NCBI GenBank assembly: GCA_964575845.1
Contig: CAZNSX010000008.1
Location: forward strand, 137,799-201,798
Source: CAZNSX01 sp964575845
GTDB taxonomy: Bacteria > UBA8248 > CAZNSX01
Direction: 5' to 3'
Length of the DNA stretch: 64,000 bases
The notes under the pieces were generated by a model. It did no database searches, had not been told where the DNA came from, and was given only the letters and a program-made list of their open reading frames with translations. How positions within the stretch are numbered: position 1 is the stretch's first letter; every line of letters begins with the position of its first letter. The position numbers and the translations under genes were made by a program. Shown here piece by piece: positions 52,050 to 59,795 of the stretch.

Positions 52050-53849
52050 ATGCGCGATCGGCTCATCGGGGCGGTGTCAATTCTGCTGGCTCTCTGGGCG
52101 TTCCACCTCGCCGCAGATAGGGCGCCCGTTCCTTTTCATAAGCGATTTTTGCCGGAATGGGTTGTCGTATCGGATGATTGGAGTCCTTCCGCCGTGCGCC
52201 ACGGCAGAGCCGATGCTGTCGAGAATCGGGTGGCGCGCCCGCGCTTCATGATTCCGTTTTCCCTCTCCGATAGCTACCTGGTCCGTGTCTTTTATTTTCT
52301 CGAAGGAGATGAGCCGGCTGCGGTTTTCTTCTCCGGGAAAAGAGTCGGCCGCTTGAAGGCGGGAGGGAGATGGAACCGGGAGGTTTTCTCCACGCCTTTT
52401 GTGCCGGCTAAAGAGAAACGGGAAATTGCGTTCGAACTGCCGGAAGGAAGCCGACTCTCAATCCGGCGGGTCGATCACCGGAATTACCTCCTCAATATAG
52501 ACTCCATCTTCCTTGTGAAACCGGAAGGCGGAAGCAGGGAACCGTACAGTGCGGCCTGGCTGTTCCTCGTGCTGGCCGCCCTGATTGCGATCGGGGCCTC
52601 TGCGATTGTGCTGAGACGCGGCGGGAAAGGGGGAGCAGGTTCTTCGGGGCGAACCTTCTTGCCGGTCGGGGTCCTGGGAATATTGATCGTCTCCTTTCAA
52701 TTTTTCTCCGGTTATTCGATTCATGCCCAACCGGCTTTCCTCTCCGTAATATTCGGGGCCGTGGCGGCCGGGGCCGCGCTTGCGGGGGCGCGCTGGAGAT
52801 GGCGCATCCTTCTGGAAAGATTGGCGCTTGTGTGCGTGGCCATAATTTTCGCGTTGGTGATTGTCGAAGTTGCGCTCCGGGTCTGGGACCCACCCATAAG
52901 CCGGGGCCGCGTGCGGAGCTACGCCAGGTTCTCCCCTGAATTCGGCTGGCTGAATCGCCCCGGCGTGAAAGGCTGGCATGTGGATATCGGCTACCACATC
53001 CGCATCAACCGCCATGGCCACCGGGGGCCCGATTATCCGGTGGAAAAACCTCCGGGCGTCTTCCGCATCCTGGGGCTGGGTGATTCGCTCACCTTCGGCT
53101 GGGGCGTCGAGGAAGATCAAATATTCTTAAACGTGATGAAGGAGCGGCTCCTCGAGGAGGGGTACAGGGTGGAGGTCCTGAACGCCGCGGTGCCTGCGTG
53201 GCACAGCGTCCAGTCTCTGCATTATTTTCAAAAGGAGGGGGTCCGTTTTCAGCCCGACCTCGTGGTGATGAGCTTCTTCGTGGATGATGTGTACTACGCC
53301 AAGATTGAGTCTTTTCTCAAAGGGGAAATTGCCCAGCGAACCCGCGAGGAGGAGGCCGAGATAGCCCGACACAAGGGCGGAACCGCCAGCATGCTGCGCC
53401 TCTACAACATCTGGTTCAATTATCGTAGGCTCCGGAGGGCATCGAGAGAGCTCATCCGCCGGAATCCCTACCCGGACTTCAAATCCGAAAGGAAGGCGCT
53501 CCGACGGGACTTCGATAAGGATCCTGAGCTGGTTGCGGGTGTGGAGAAGGTGGTTTCCGAATGGGCCGAAATTCGAGAGAAGTTGGGCGTTCCGATAATC
53601 TTCTCTTTCATCCCGGCGGGGGGCTCACTCAATGCCCCCGCCTACCAGGGCGATAGCCGGGCGCTCCGCAAGGCGAGCCTCGCCTCGGGCTTTCCGTTTC
53701 TGGATGTCATCCCGCTCTTTGAAAAAGAGCCCGACCCCCGGAAGCTCTATCTCCTTCCCCGAGACGGGCACGTGAGCGCGGCGGGCCACGCGGTGATCGG
53801 CGAGGCGCTCGCTCAGATGGTGTTGAAGGGGGGCTGGCTGAAGAAGTAG
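52050..53849 (+). CDS. Membrane-anchored SGNH-hydrolase protein
   Basis: 599 residues from ATG 52050. N-terminal signal-anchor (about 5-22), an extracytoplasmic beta-rich region (about 40-160), three further helices (about 170-285), then an SGNH/GDSL domain (about 330-595): block I GLGDSLTFGWGVE, a later Asn/Gly region and the catalytic Asp-His block RDGHVSAAGHAVI. It resembles AlgJ/PatB-like or cell-envelope O-acyl modifying enzymes in layout. Substrate unknown. A long gap upstream carries a dispersed repeat rather than an obvious promoter. Confidence 0.75.
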   Translation: MRDRLIGAVSILLALWAFHLAADRAPVPFHKRFLPEWVVVSDDWSPSAVRHGRADAVENRVARPRFMIPFSLSDSYLVRVFYFLEGDEPAAVFFSGKRVGRLKAGGRWNREVFSTPFVPAKEKREIAFELPEGSRLSIRRVDHRNYLLNIDSIFLVKPEGGSREPYSAAWLFLVLAALIAIGASAIVLRRGGKGGAGSSGRTFLPVGVLGILIVSFQFFSGYSIHAQPAFLSVIFGAVAAGAALAGARWRWRILLERLALVCVAIIFALVIVEVALRVWDPPISRGRVRSYARFSPEFGWLNRPGVKGWHVDIGYHIRINRHGHRGPDYPVEKPPGVFRILGLGDSLTFGWGVEEDQIFLNVMKERLLEEGYRVEVLNAAVPAWHSVQSLHYFQKEGVRFQPDLVVMSFFVDDVYYAKIESFLKGEIAQRTREEEAEIARHKGGTASMLRLYNIWFNYRRLRRASRELIRRNPYPDFKSERKALRRDFDKDPELVAGVEKVVSEWAEIREKLGVPIIFSFIPAGGSLNAPAYQGDSRALRKASLASGFPFLDVIPLFEKEPDPRKLYLLPRDGHVSAAGHAVIGEALAQMVLKGGWLKK

Positions 53850-53850
53850 G

Positions 53851-53906
53851 AAAGTTTGACTTTTACGGCGAAATGGCTGAGCTTTGGCCCTAGAATATCG
53901 GAGCTT
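53851..53906 (+). repeat. TTTGACTTTT/TTGGCCTTAAAATAT repeat, copy 2
   Basis: AGTTTGACTTTTACGGCGAA...CTTTGGCCCTAGAATATCGG. It is the most diverged of three copies and is followed 14 bp later by a palindromic repeat. Confidence 0.5.
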
Positions 53907-53919
53907 TTAAGAAAAGCAG

Positions 53920-53986
53920 GGTAGGTCAAGGCCGCGCCGTGACAGCGCACATCAAATAACGGCGAGGCGCAGCCCCGCCCTTCCCC
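53920..53986. repeat. Dispersed palindromic intergenic repeat, copy 3
   Basis: GGTCAAGGCCGCGCCGTGAC, then ATCAAATAACGGCGAGGCGC and AGCCCCGCCC. The GGCGAGGC / GCCCCGCC arms form a hairpin with one mismatch. Confidence 0.6.
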
Positions 53987-54048
53987 ATTCAGGGGGGCAA
54001 AAGAGAGGTCGGGGCCTTTGCCATCTTATCTTCAGGGAGGGTGCAGCC

Positions 54049-55263
54049 ATGGAATTGCGCAGGCAGCGCGATAGCCAGCAGTGGATGCTCGACCTTGCGG
54101 TAAAGCTCACGGGCCGTGTGCAGTCCTTCGAGATAGATGAGGCGGAGCATCCGGGGAGCCCCAAGAACTACAGACAGGTCTCAAAGCTACAGGCGGAGCG
54201 TGGGGACCGCTATGCGGCTACGGCGAGGGCGTATGAGAGGATGGGCTACGGGGAGACGGCGGTTGAGATCTACTACAATGCCGCAATGGACTACCGCCTG
54301 GCCCAGCACGCGATCTTCTATGACGACCACCCGCGCAAGATAGAGCTCCACGGCAAGATGAGCGAGTGCTTCGACCGGATAATCGAGCTCAGCAACTACA
54401 GGATAGAGAGGGTGGAGGTGCCCTTCGAGGGAAGCCATATCCAGGGCCTTCTTCACCTCCATCCGGGGGGAGAGCCCCGGCCCTGCATCCTTTACATGCC
54501 GGGGATGGACACGACGAAGGAAATGTTCCCGCACCCCGTGCATAACATCGCGCTCGAGCGCGGCCTGCACTGCCTCTCCATGGACGGCCCGGGCCAGGGT
54601 ATAAGCAACCTCCGCAAGATACGCGCTGTCGGAGATAACTACGAGCGCGCAGCTAAGGCGGTCATCGACTACCTGCAATCTCGCCCCGAGGTCCTCCCCG
54701 GCAAGATAGCCCTCTACGGCGTGAGCATGGGCTGCTTCTGGAGCGTTAGGATTGCGGCCCGTGAGGAGAGGGTTGCGGCTTTCTGCGCGGGGGTGGCCTG
54801 CTTCAACCCCAATAACACCATCTTCAGCCAGAGCTCCCCGCGATTCAAGCAGGTCTTCATGTACATGGCCGGCATGGCGGATGAGGCCGAGTTCGACGCC
54901 ATGGTCGAGAACATGCACTGCGAGGGGTATGGGAAGAAAGTGAGATGCCCTACCCTTCTCGTCACGGGGGAGTTCGACCCGCTCTCGCCGCTTGAGGACA
55001 CGCTCGCCCTTTTCGCCGAGCTCGCGCCGCCGAAGGAGCTCTGGGTCTTCGAGGACGAGTATCATCCCCTCTGGAAGCTTGAGGGGAACGGAGGCCTCGG
55101 GATACATCAGCCCGTATGCGACTGGTTCAGCACGGTGCTCAGGGGGGACGGCCTGCCCGAAGGTCACGACAGGAAGGCCTACATCCGGAAGAGGGGCTCC
55201 GGGCCCTGGGGAGAGGGGACGGAGTTCACGCGCGAGCTGCCGCCGGAACACCCCTATTTTTAG
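54049..55263 (+). CDS. Alpha/beta hydrolase (FrsA/DUF1100-like)
   Basis: 404 residues. Helical N-terminal cap (about 1-130), then an alpha/beta-hydrolase domain: MPGMDTTKEMFP (oxyanion region), nucleophile in LYGVSMGCFWS, acid in VTGEFDPLSPLED and His in FEDEYHPLWK. The layout matches 2,6-dihydropseudooxynicotine hydrolase or FrsA-like enzymes. Substrate unknown, a carbon-carbon or ester bond. Monocistronic, preceded by two dispersed repeats. Confidence 0.8.
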   Translation: MELRRQRDSQQWMLDLAVKLTGRVQSFEIDEAEHPGSPKNYRQVSKLQAERGDRYAATARAYERMGYGETAVEIYYNAAMDYRLAQHAIFYDDHPRKIELHGKMSECFDRIIELSNYRIERVEVPFEGSHIQGLLHLHPGGEPRPCILYMPGMDTTKEMFPHPVHNIALERGLHCLSMDGPGQGISNLRKIRAVGDNYERAAKAVIDYLQSRPEVLPGKIALYGVSMGCFWSVRIAAREERVAAFCAGVACFNPNNTIFSQSSPRFKQVFMYMAGMADEAEFDAMVENMHCEGYGKKVRCPTLLVTGEFDPLSPLEDTLALFAELAPPKELWVFEDEYHPLWKLEGNGGLGIHQPVCDWFSTVLRGDGLPEGHDRKAYIRKRGSGPWGEGTEFTRELPPEHPYF

Positions 55264-55311
55264 CAATGCGAGGTGAAGAAAGGCTCCCACGAGATATTTC
55301 AATCAATAAGT

Positions 55312-55375
55312 CGGGTAGGTGACAGCCGTGCCGTGACTCTCCCTGCTAGATGATGGCGCGGCTCAGCCCCCACCT
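55312..55375. repeat. Dispersed palindromic intergenic repeat, copy 4
   Basis: GGTGACAGCCGTGCCGTGAC, GATGATGGCGCGGCTCAGCC and CCCACC. Less hairpin-like, but clearly related to copy 3 in the first half. Confidence 0.5.
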
Positions 55376-55403
55376 GCGCGAGCTTCCCCTTCTCCCCTCC
55401 TGA

Positions 55404-55460
55404 AAAATTTGACTTTTCCGAGCAAATACCCCATCTTTGGCCTTAAAATATTGAGGCTTC
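55404..55460 (+). repeat. TTTGACTTTT/TTGGCCTTAAAATAT repeat, copy 3
   Basis: AAATTTGACTTTTCCGAGCA, AATACCCCATC, TTTGGCCTTAAAATATTGAG. It is closest to copy 1. Confidence 0.6.
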
Positions 55461-55529
55461 TGCCAGTCGGGGGCGCTTGCCTCCGGCTTAGGGCCTTTTC
55501 CTGGATAAATCCTGAAAGGGGGAAAGCTT

Positions 55530-56498
55530 ATGGAGCCCGATGAGAAAACCTGTCTGAAGATCCTGGAGAAGATGATCACGAACCGCCATTTTGAGCTCCG
55601 GGTGGCGGACCTTTTCGCCGCGGGGAAGCTCCCTGGCTTTGTGCACCTCTCCATAGGGGGCGAGGCGGTCGCGGCCGGCGCGGGAGCCTGCCTGAGGGAG
55701 GATGACTACATCATCACAACCCACCGTGGCCACGGCCACTGCATCGCCAAGGGCGCCGACATCCGCCGCATGATGGCCGAGCTCTTTGGAAAGCGCACGG
55801 GCTACTGCAAGGCCAAGGGAGGCTCCATGCACCTGGCCGACATCGGGGTGGGCATCCTGGGGGCTAACGGCATCGTGGGCGCGGGCTTCCCCATCGCAAT
55901 AGGCTCCGGCGTGAGCTCTCAGTACCGCGGAGGCGACCAGGTGACGGTCTGCTTCTTCGGCGACGGCGCATCAAACCACACGACCTTCCACGAGGCCGTA
56001 AACCTCGCCTCCATCTGGGACCTTCCGGTCCTCTTCGTCTGTGAGAATAACAACTGGGCCATCTCGCTCAAGCAGTCCGAGCACCAGCGGGTAAAGAACG
56101 TGGCCGACCGCGCCTCCGCCTACGGCATCCCGGGCGCGACCATAGACGGAAACGATGTCATAGCCGTCTATGAGACGGTCGGCGAGGCGCTCAAGAGGGC
56201 GAGGGAGGGAAAGGGCCCGAGCCTCATCGAGTGCCGCATCCACAGGTGGCGTGGGCACTTCGAGGGAGACCCGCAGGTCTACCGCACAAAAGAAGAAATA
56301 GATACCGGAATGGGGGAGGACCCCTTGAAGAAGTTCAAGGAGCTACTCCTCAAGAGGAAGATAATCACCGAGAAGAAGTACGGGGAGATGGAAAAAGAGG
56401 CCCTCTCCCGGATCGACGAGGCGGTCAAGTTTGCCGAGGAGAGCCCTCTTCCCGCTGCCGAGGAGGCGCTTGAGGATGTTTACGTATCCTATCCATGA
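55530..56498 (+). CDS. Thiamine-diphosphate dehydrogenase E1 alpha (pyruvate/acetoin type)
   Basis: 322 residues. ThDP-binding motif FFGDGASNHTTFHEAVNLAS ... ENNNW; GVGILGANGIVGAGFPIAIG; and a phosphorylation-loop-like FEGDPQVYRTKEE region. It decarboxylates a 2-oxoacid (pyruvate) or cleaves acetoin with its beta partner, which is 22 bp downstream. No E2 or E3 gene is present, so these must be encoded elsewhere. AAAGGGGGAAAG precedes ATG. Confidence 0.9.
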   Translation: MEPDEKTCLKILEKMITNRHFELRVADLFAAGKLPGFVHLSIGGEAVAAGAGACLREDDYIITTHRGHGHCIAKGADIRRMMAELFGKRTGYCKAKGGSMHLADIGVGILGANGIVGAGFPIAIGSGVSSQYRGGDQVTVCFFGDGASNHTTFHEAVNLASIWDLPVLFVCENNNWAISLKQSEHQRVKNVADRASAYGIPGATIDGNDVIAVYETVGEALKRAREGKGPSLIECRIHRWRGHFEGDPQVYRTKEEIDTGMGEDPLKKFKELLLKRKIITEKKYGEMEKEALSRIDEAVKFAEESPLPAAEEALEDVYVSYP

Positions 56499-56519
56499 CT
56501 TTTTCCGGGAGGGAGGGAG

Positions 56520-57491
56520 ATGAGAGAGATAACTTTTAGCGAAGCCCTTAATGAGGCCCTCCGGGAAGAGCTGAGGAGGGATGAGACGGTTTTCCTGGCG
56601 GGAGAAGATATAGGCGTCTTTGGCGGCATCTTCGGGGTGACGGCGGGGCTGCAGAAGGAGTTCGGCCCAAAGAGGGTGAAGGACACACCCATAAGCGAGA
56701 CGGCAATTGCGGGCGTTGGCATGGGCTCTGCCATAACGGGGCTCAGGCCCGTTGTCGAGATAATGTTTGCCGACTTCCTCTGTGTCTGCATGGATGAGGT
56801 CGTGAACCAGATAGCAAAGACCCGATACATGTACGGCGGTGCGGTCAAGGCTCCGCTTGTCATCCGCACTGAGGGCGGGGCCGGCTTCAGCGCCGCTGCC
56901 CAGCACTCGCAGAGCCCCGAGGCCTGGTTCGTGCACGTGCCGGGACTCAAGGTGGTGATGCCGGGGACCCCCTATGACGCGAAGGGACTTCTAAAAAGCG
57001 CGATAAGGGACGACGACCCGGTCCTCTTCATAGAGCATAAGGTCCTCTACGCCACAAAAGGCCCGGTGCCCGAGGAGGAATATACCATCCCCCTGGGCAA
57101 GGCAGAGGTCAAGCGCGAGGGGAAGGATGTGACGGTAGTGGCCTACTCCCTCATGCTTGGAAGAGCCCTCTCCGCCGCGGAGAAGCTGGCAAAAGATGGG
57201 ATAGAGGTCGAGGTCATAGACCCCAGGACCCTTAACCCCCTGGACAGGGATACCATAGTGGAGTCCGTGAGGAAGACGGGGAAGTTCGTCGTGATGCACG
57301 AGGCTCCCCTCACCGGAGGCTTCGGCGCGGAGCTCTCGGCCATCGTGACCGAGAGGGCCTTTGACTCTCTTGATGCTCCGCCAAAGCGCGTCGCCTGCCC
57401 GGACGTCCCGATACCCTTTGCGCCCGTGATGGAGCAGTTCTGCATCCCGGATGAGGAGGACCTGATAAAGGCGGTCAAGGAGTTCTTCTGA
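56520..57491 (+). CDS. Thiamine-diphosphate dehydrogenase E1 beta
   Basis: 323 residues, partner of the upstream alpha chain. Typical features: FLAGEDIGVFGGIFGVTAGL, ETAIAGVGMGSAITGLRPVV, IRTEGGAGFSAAAQHSQSPE, and the C-terminal transketolase domain VIDPRTLNPLDRDT. It completes the alpha2-beta2 E1. A strong inverted repeat follows the stop. Confidence 0.92.
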   Translation: MREITFSEALNEALREELRRDETVFLAGEDIGVFGGIFGVTAGLQKEFGPKRVKDTPISETAIAGVGMGSAITGLRPVVEIMFADFLCVCMDEVVNQIAKTRYMYGGAVKAPLVIRTEGGAGFSAAAQHSQSPEAWFVHVPGLKVVMPGTPYDAKGLLKSAIRDDDPVLFIEHKVLYATKGPVPEEEYTIPLGKAEVKREGKDVTVVAYSLMLGRALSAAEKLAKDGIEVEVIDPRTLNPLDRDTIVESVRKTGKFVVMHEAPLTGGFGAELSAIVTERAFDSLDAPPKRVACPDVPIPFAPVMEQFCIPDEEDLIKAVKEFF

Positions 57492-57516
57492 GAAATGCGA
57501 TGGAGCCCTAAAGAAG

Positions 57517-57585
57517 AGGGTGGGACGCCGGGGAGCTTGATGGTGCCCCTTAACCCTTGCTCCCCGGCGTGGCCGGTCCCACCCT
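57517..57585. terminator. Long inverted repeat between convergent genes
   Basis: AGGGTGGGAC GCCGGGGAGC (57517-57536) pairs perfectly with GCTCCCCGGC (57559-57568) and, after a 7-base bulge, GTCCCACCCT (57576-57585): a 20-bp GC-rich stem with a 22-base loop. It sits between E1 beta (plus strand) and the DnaB-N-like gene (minus strand), so it could act as a bidirectional terminator, although no T-run follows. Confidence 0.55.
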
Positions 57586-57641
57586 AGATGGGGGGAGATC
57601 CCTGGGGGCTGGCGGTAAAGAGCAGGCCAGAGTTCAAGAAC

Positions 57642-58106
57642 TCAAGCCGCGTTTGCGGACCTCTTGCCTATGCTCTCCCCTTTCATGTGGGCGGATGCCC
57701 ACCGGAAAAGGCGCCTGACCCTTCCCTCGATCTCGCCTTCTTCCACCATCTGCTCTATCCGGCGGAGGGCTTCCCCACGGCCCATCCGGGCGTAGCTGAA
57801 GATGGCCTGAGCAGAGGCCTCATCCGCGCCCGTGAGCTCGATGAACCTTTCCTTGGCCGCTTCATTCCAGCTGAGAAGCCCGGCATCCTCGATGTCGAGA
57901 AGGGCACTGAAGGCCCTCCTGTGCTCCGGGGCCCTGAAGTGATAGGGGGTCAGGCCCATCGCCGCGGCCTCGAAGGGGAGTACCTCCTGAGGATGGAAGG
58001 CCATGGCCGAGAGGAGGTCCCGCTCAAGGGCGAGCTCCCCCTCGGGCTCCCTTTTCCATTCAAAGCCCTCTTCCTTTCCCCTCTGCCAAACACTCCTTTT
58101 AGACAT
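57642..58106 (-). CDS. Stand-alone DnaB-N/primase-C-like domain protein, damage-regulated
   Basis: 154 residues from ATG 58106; AGGAG is nine bases upstream, whereas an ATG nine bases earlier abuts it. The first part (about 22-70: ALERDLLSAMAFHPQEVLPF, then PYHFRAPEHRRAFSALLDI) resembles the N-terminal helical domain of DnaB helicase or the helicase-binding C-terminus of DnaG. No helicase or primase domain follows. Divergent from lexA and driven by an operator-bearing promoter, it may bind the replicative helicase or primase during DNA damage. Family call is moderate; role is inference. Confidence 0.55.
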   Translation of the reverse strand: MSKRSVWQRGKEEGFEWKREPEGELALERDLLSAMAFHPQEVLPFEAAAMGLTPYHFRAPEHRRAFSALLDIEDAGLLSWNEAAKERFIELTGADEASAQAIFSYARMGRGEALRRIEQMVEEGEIEGRVRRLFRWASAHMKGESIGKRSANAA

Positions 58107-58190
58107 CTTTTTCATCTCCTTTCCTGCCTGATGAGCTCCTCCCCCTCTTTCCTACCCTGCGACCTACCTATAAGGCTCCTCTGTTTCTCA

Positions 58191-58207
58191 AGCGAAAAAA
58201 TGGCGAA
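58191..58207 (-). promoter_or_regulatory. Fourth copy of the damage operator
   Basis: On the minus strand TTCGCCATTTTTTCGCT, again TTCGC-N6-TTCGC. Flanking hexamers are not promoter-like. It lies in the predicted 5' leader of the DnaB-N-like gene, where bound LexA could block elongation. Confidence 0.6.
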
Positions 58208-58271
58208 GGCTCTTTCCAAAATAAAACACTTCATTTTCAATGTTATTCTGAGATAATTTCATTCTTTATAA

Positions 58272-58300
58272 AATATAAGCGAAAGAAAAGCGAAAGTCAA
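58272..58300 (-). promoter_or_regulatory. Damage-type promoter of the DnaB-N-like gene
   Basis: Minus strand: TTGACT (58300-58295), spacer TTCGCTTTTCTTTCGCT (58294-58278), TATATT (58277-58272). 24 of 26 bases match the promoter at 33,894-33,922. The transcript start would be near 58,265, leaving about 160 nt of leader. Confidence 0.75.
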
Positions 58301-58344
58301 TAAAAATTTCCCCCTTTCTGTGAACTCCAAATAATTCTTTGAAC

Positions 58345-58373
58345 TTGACCTTCGTATTTTCTTCGCCTATACT
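58345..58373 (+). promoter_or_regulatory. lexA promoter with operator in the spacer
   Basis: TTGACC (58345-58350), spacer TTCGTATTTTCTTCGCC (58351-58367), TATACT (58368-58373). The spacer carries TTCGT-N6-TTCGC, so LexA would repress itself by covering the polymerase site. The start near 58,380 lies after an ATG at 58,376, which rules that codon out. Confidence 0.78.
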
Positions 58374-58408
58374 TAATGAATGAAAAAGCCGCCTCTGGGA
58401 GGATGGCG

Positions 58409-59005
58409 ATGTACCTGACTCGACGGCAGCGGGAGATCTTTGAGTTCATAAGGGATTTCATAGGGCGGCGGGGCTACTCCCCCTCCATTGCGGAGATAGG
58501 GGAGCGCTTCGGTCTCTCCTCCCCCGCCACAGTCCATAAGCACCTTCAAAACCTCGCCTCCAAGGGTCTCATCCGCAGGGACTGGAACCGAAGCCGCGCC
58601 ATAGAGCTCGTGGAGCAAAGAGAGGAGGAGAGAGAAGTGCCCCTGCTGGGCGTCATCGCGGCCGGCGAGCCTATAACCGTCTTTGAGGGGGCGGAATCCC
58701 TCCCCATCCCCTGGAGGGGAAGCGCCCACGGGGTCTATGCCCTCAGGGTTCAGGGGGAGTCCATGGTGGAGGACGGCATCCAGGACGGCGACTACGTCAT
58801 CATCGAGAAGAGGCAGGAACCCCGGCAGGGGGAGACCGTCGTGGCCCTCATTGAGGGCGAGCGCGCCACACTAAAGCGCTTTTACCGCGAGGAGAAAAGA
58901 ATCCGCCTGGAGCCCCGAAACCCTGAGCATGAGCCCATCATCCTGGAAGATGGGGAGCTCCTCATCCAGGGGGTCGTGGTGGGTCTCCTCAGGCGGTTCA
59001 GGTAG
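58409..59005 (+). CDS. lexA: LexA repressor
   Basis: 198 residues. ATG 58409 is chosen because GGGAGG lies six bases upstream and the predicted transcript starts near 58,380; earlier in-frame ATGs lie before or too close. N-terminal winged helix: LTRRQREIFEFIRDFIGRRG, recognition helix SSPATVHKHLQNL. Ala-Gly cleavage site in GVIAAGEPI; catalytic Ser in VQGESMVEDGI and Lys in RATLKRFY. It should repress damage genes and self-cleave on RecA filaments. It sits in an operon with a methyltransferase and a 3-methyladenine glycosylase. Confidence 0.95.
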   Translation: MYLTRRQREIFEFIRDFIGRRGYSPSIAEIGERFGLSSPATVHKHLQNLASKGLIRRDWNRSRAIELVEQREEEREVPLLGVIAAGEPITVFEGAESLPIPWRGSAHGVYALRVQGESMVEDGIQDGDYVIIEKRQEPRQGETVVALIEGERATLKRFYREEKRIRLEPRNPEHEPIILEDGELLIQGVVVGLLRRFR

Positions 59006-59008
59006 TCC

Positions 59009-59764
59009 ATGGAGGTCCGACCTTACAGGGAATTCGCCCTCTTCTATGACCGATGCGTGGGCCGGCAGTACTACATGGCCTGGCAGGTCTATTTCGAGGA
59101 GCTCGTCGCCCGCCACGGGATAGAATACGAGAGGGTGCTCGATGCGGGCTGCGGCACTGGCCTCGTGGTCAAATATTTCATCGACCACGGAAAGGAGGCC
59201 TGGGGCTTTGACCTCTCGCCCGAGATGCTTGAGGAGGCGAAGAAGAGAAATTCGGGAAACCGCGCAAAGCTCTTGATAGCCTCCTTCACAGATTTTGACC
59301 TCCCCATCACCTTTGACCTCATAACCTGCAACTACGACTCCCTCAACTACCTCATAGAGGACGGTGGGCTCAGGGAAGCCCTCTCCCGCTTTCACCGGCA
59401 CCTCGCCCCCGGCGGCCACCTCATCTTCGACCTCAACACCACCTATAACCTAGAGCACGAGTGGGGGGATGAGAAGGTCTTCCTGCACGGGGATGAGGGG
59501 GTGACGAGCATTTGGAAGACCTCCTGGGATGCGGGAAAAAAGGTCAATTCCCTCCTGATGATAAATTTCCTCAAAGGCCCTGACGGCCTCTACAGGAGGA
59601 GCGAAGAGCTTCACCCGGAGCGCGGCTATGAGGTGGAGGAGGTTCTGGCGCTTCTGAGGGAGCTGGGGTTCGCAGACCTCCACACCTACGACCTTGATAC
59701 CGACCCCTTAAGCCCGCCCACCGAGAAGAGCGGGAGGGTGGTTTTCCTGGCGAAAAGGGGCTGA
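59009..59764 (+). CDS. SAM-dependent class I methyltransferase
   Basis: 251 residues, three bases after the lexA stop. SAM-binding motif I VLDAGCGTGLVVKYF, motif II-like WGFDLSPEMLEEAKKR, and LITCNYDSLNYL, then HLAPGGHLIFDLNTTYNLEH. The C-terminal beta region is typical of small-molecule or protein methyltransferases. Substrate unknown. Its place between lexA and tag implies induction with DNA damage, possibly by readthrough. Confidence 0.82.
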   Translation: MEVRPYREFALFYDRCVGRQYYMAWQVYFEELVARHGIEYERVLDAGCGTGLVVKYFIDHGKEAWGFDLSPEMLEEAKKRNSGNRAKLLIASFTDFDLPITFDLITCNYDSLNYLIEDGGLREALSRFHRHLAPGGHLIFDLNTTYNLEHEWGDEKVFLHGDEGVTSIWKTSWDAGKKVNSLLMINFLKGPDGLYRRSEELHPERGYEVEEVLALLRELGFADLHTYDLDTDPLSPPTEKSGRVVFLAKRG

Positions 59765-59795
59765 CCGGGATCTCGCCCCATCTTGAGGGTCATCC

